Shown: one piece after another, positions 4,995 through 5,246 of the stretch
How the letters are laid out: each line of letters starts with the position of its first letter
How positions within the stretch are numbered: the stretch's first letter is position 1
Assembly (NCBI GenBank): GCA_016926455.1
Contig: JAFGOO010000039.1
Coordinates: forward strand, 1 to 5,246
Length of the DNA stretch: 5,246 nt
Direction of reading: 5' to 3'
Source of the DNA: Methanosarcinaceae archaeon
GTDB taxonomy: Archaea; Halobacteriota; Methanosarcinia; Methanosarcinales; Methanosarcinaceae
Made by a program: the position numbers and the translations under genes
Notes under the pieces: model-generated
Seen by the model: only the letters and a program-made list of their open reading frames with translations
Told to the model about the DNA's origin: nothing
The model's database searches: none

Positions 4995-5246
4995 ATGGTA
5001 CTGAAAGAAGCTCAGAATTATAAAAACCTGAGGTTTCCTATCCATCCAACTCCTGAACAAGAATTAAAATTGGAAAAAACCCTGGAAACCTGCAGAAGAT
5101 TGTGGAATGACCTTCTTTCAACCAGAGTAGAATTATTTGAGAGATATGGCTTATATCCCGATTCTAAGATGCTTGAGAAACAACTCAAGTTCATAGAATA
5201 CACTATGAATATCCATTCTCTTGTAAGGTTGAATGTATTTGAAAGA
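4995..5246 (+). CDS. tnpB: TnpB (IS200/IS605 family), N-terminal part
   Basis: This is the start of a TnpB protein, the RNA-guided nuclease of IS200/IS605/IS1341-type elements and the ancestor of Cas12. Only 84 codons lie in the window, and the frame is open to the edge. The N-terminal helix-turn-helix region typical of the family is recognisable: LRFPIHPTPEQELKLEKTL (12-30) fits the common Y-P-T-x-E-Q-E pattern, CRRLWNDLLSTR (33-44) fits the C-R-x-x-x-N-x-x-L pattern, and IHSLVRLNVFER (73-84) fits the usual V-H-S-Q-V-L-Q-x-V-L-x-R. The ATG at 4995 is the only good start, because an in-frame TGA lies at 4968-4970 with no start codon between. No strong ribosome binding site is visible (only TAAGAT). 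The RuvC-like catalytic part, and any guide RNA at the 3' end, lie outside the window, so activity cannot be judged. No tnpA is seen upstream. Confidence 0.85.
   Translation, partial: MVLKEAQNYKNLRFPIHPTPEQELKLEKTLETCRRLWNDLLSTRVELFERYGLYPDSKMLEKQLKFIEYTMNIHSLVRLNVFER

Larger units (their letters stand above)
4869..5246 (+). mobile_element. IS200/IS605-like element, 5' part (truncated by window)
   Basis: The plus-strand tnpB start and the long hairpin about 80 bp ahead of it together look like the left portion of an IS1341/IS605-type element. These elements have no terminal inverted repeats; they carry subterminal hairpins instead and make no target duplication, so the exact left boundary cannot be fixed here. 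A TTAC tetranucleotide at 4850-4853 is one possible left flank, since IS608 is known to insert next to TTAC, but I give this little weight. The hairpin could also belong to a different copy. No tnpA-sized open frame lies between topA and tnpB. Confidence 0.5.

Noticed and set aside
5018..5203. Minus-strand 61-codon frame opposite the tnpB start
   Set aside because: The plus strand carries clear TnpB N-terminal motifs over the same bases; the reverse frame has no recognisable feature.
1..5246. CRISPR array, tRNA, rRNA or phage genes
   Set aside because: No regularly spaced repeats, no cloverleaf or CCA-type tRNA sequence, and no phage-like reading frames were seen.

Overview
The window looks like a piece of a methanogen chromosome, most likely from the Methanosarcinales (Methanosarcinaceae-type). 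The basis is a type IA topoisomerase with the archaeal TopA layout, archaeal-style TATA/BRE promoters and GGAG/GTGAT ribosome binding sites, and TnpB-only type insertion-element debris. A bacterial-type (group I) groES-groEL operon is also present, which among archaea is best known from Methanosarcina and its relatives. This taxonomic call is inference from gene content; I could not run a search.

Layout. 1-151: intergenic DNA downstream of groEL. It holds a groEL terminator-like hairpin plus T-tract and, further on, a separate hairpin with a GUAA tetraloop resembling the right end of an IS200/IS605-type element. 152-2044 (minus strand): a two-gene operon, groES then groEL, 6 bp apart. 2045-2489: a 445-bp divergent promoter region with a TATA box and a perfect 8-bp palindrome next to the groES promoter, and a BRE/TATA and ribosome binding site for topA. 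2490-4709 (plus strand): topA, complete, 739 aa from the preferred ATG. 4706-4994: insertion-sequence debris. This is a decayed minus-strand tnpB 3' end whose putative right terminus lies on the topA stop codon, followed by a perfect long hairpin. 4995-5246: the first 84 codons of a plus-strand tnpB, running off the window edge.

How it fits together. GroES and GroEL would form the folding chamber and are probably co-transcribed from one promoter facing away from topA; the palindrome between TATA box and expected transcription start is a good candidate operator. TopA relaxes negatively supercoiled DNA and has no functional link to the chaperonin beyond sharing the divergent promoter region. 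Both gene blocks are bordered on their 3' sides by IS200/IS605-like sequence, and at the topA end the element seems to have supplied or reshaped the stop codon.

I did not find a new multi-gene system. The points most worth a second look are the groES operator candidate, the topA/IS junction, the two hairpins that share a GGGATGAA...CGTA flank, and the non-canonical tails of the chaperonin proteins.
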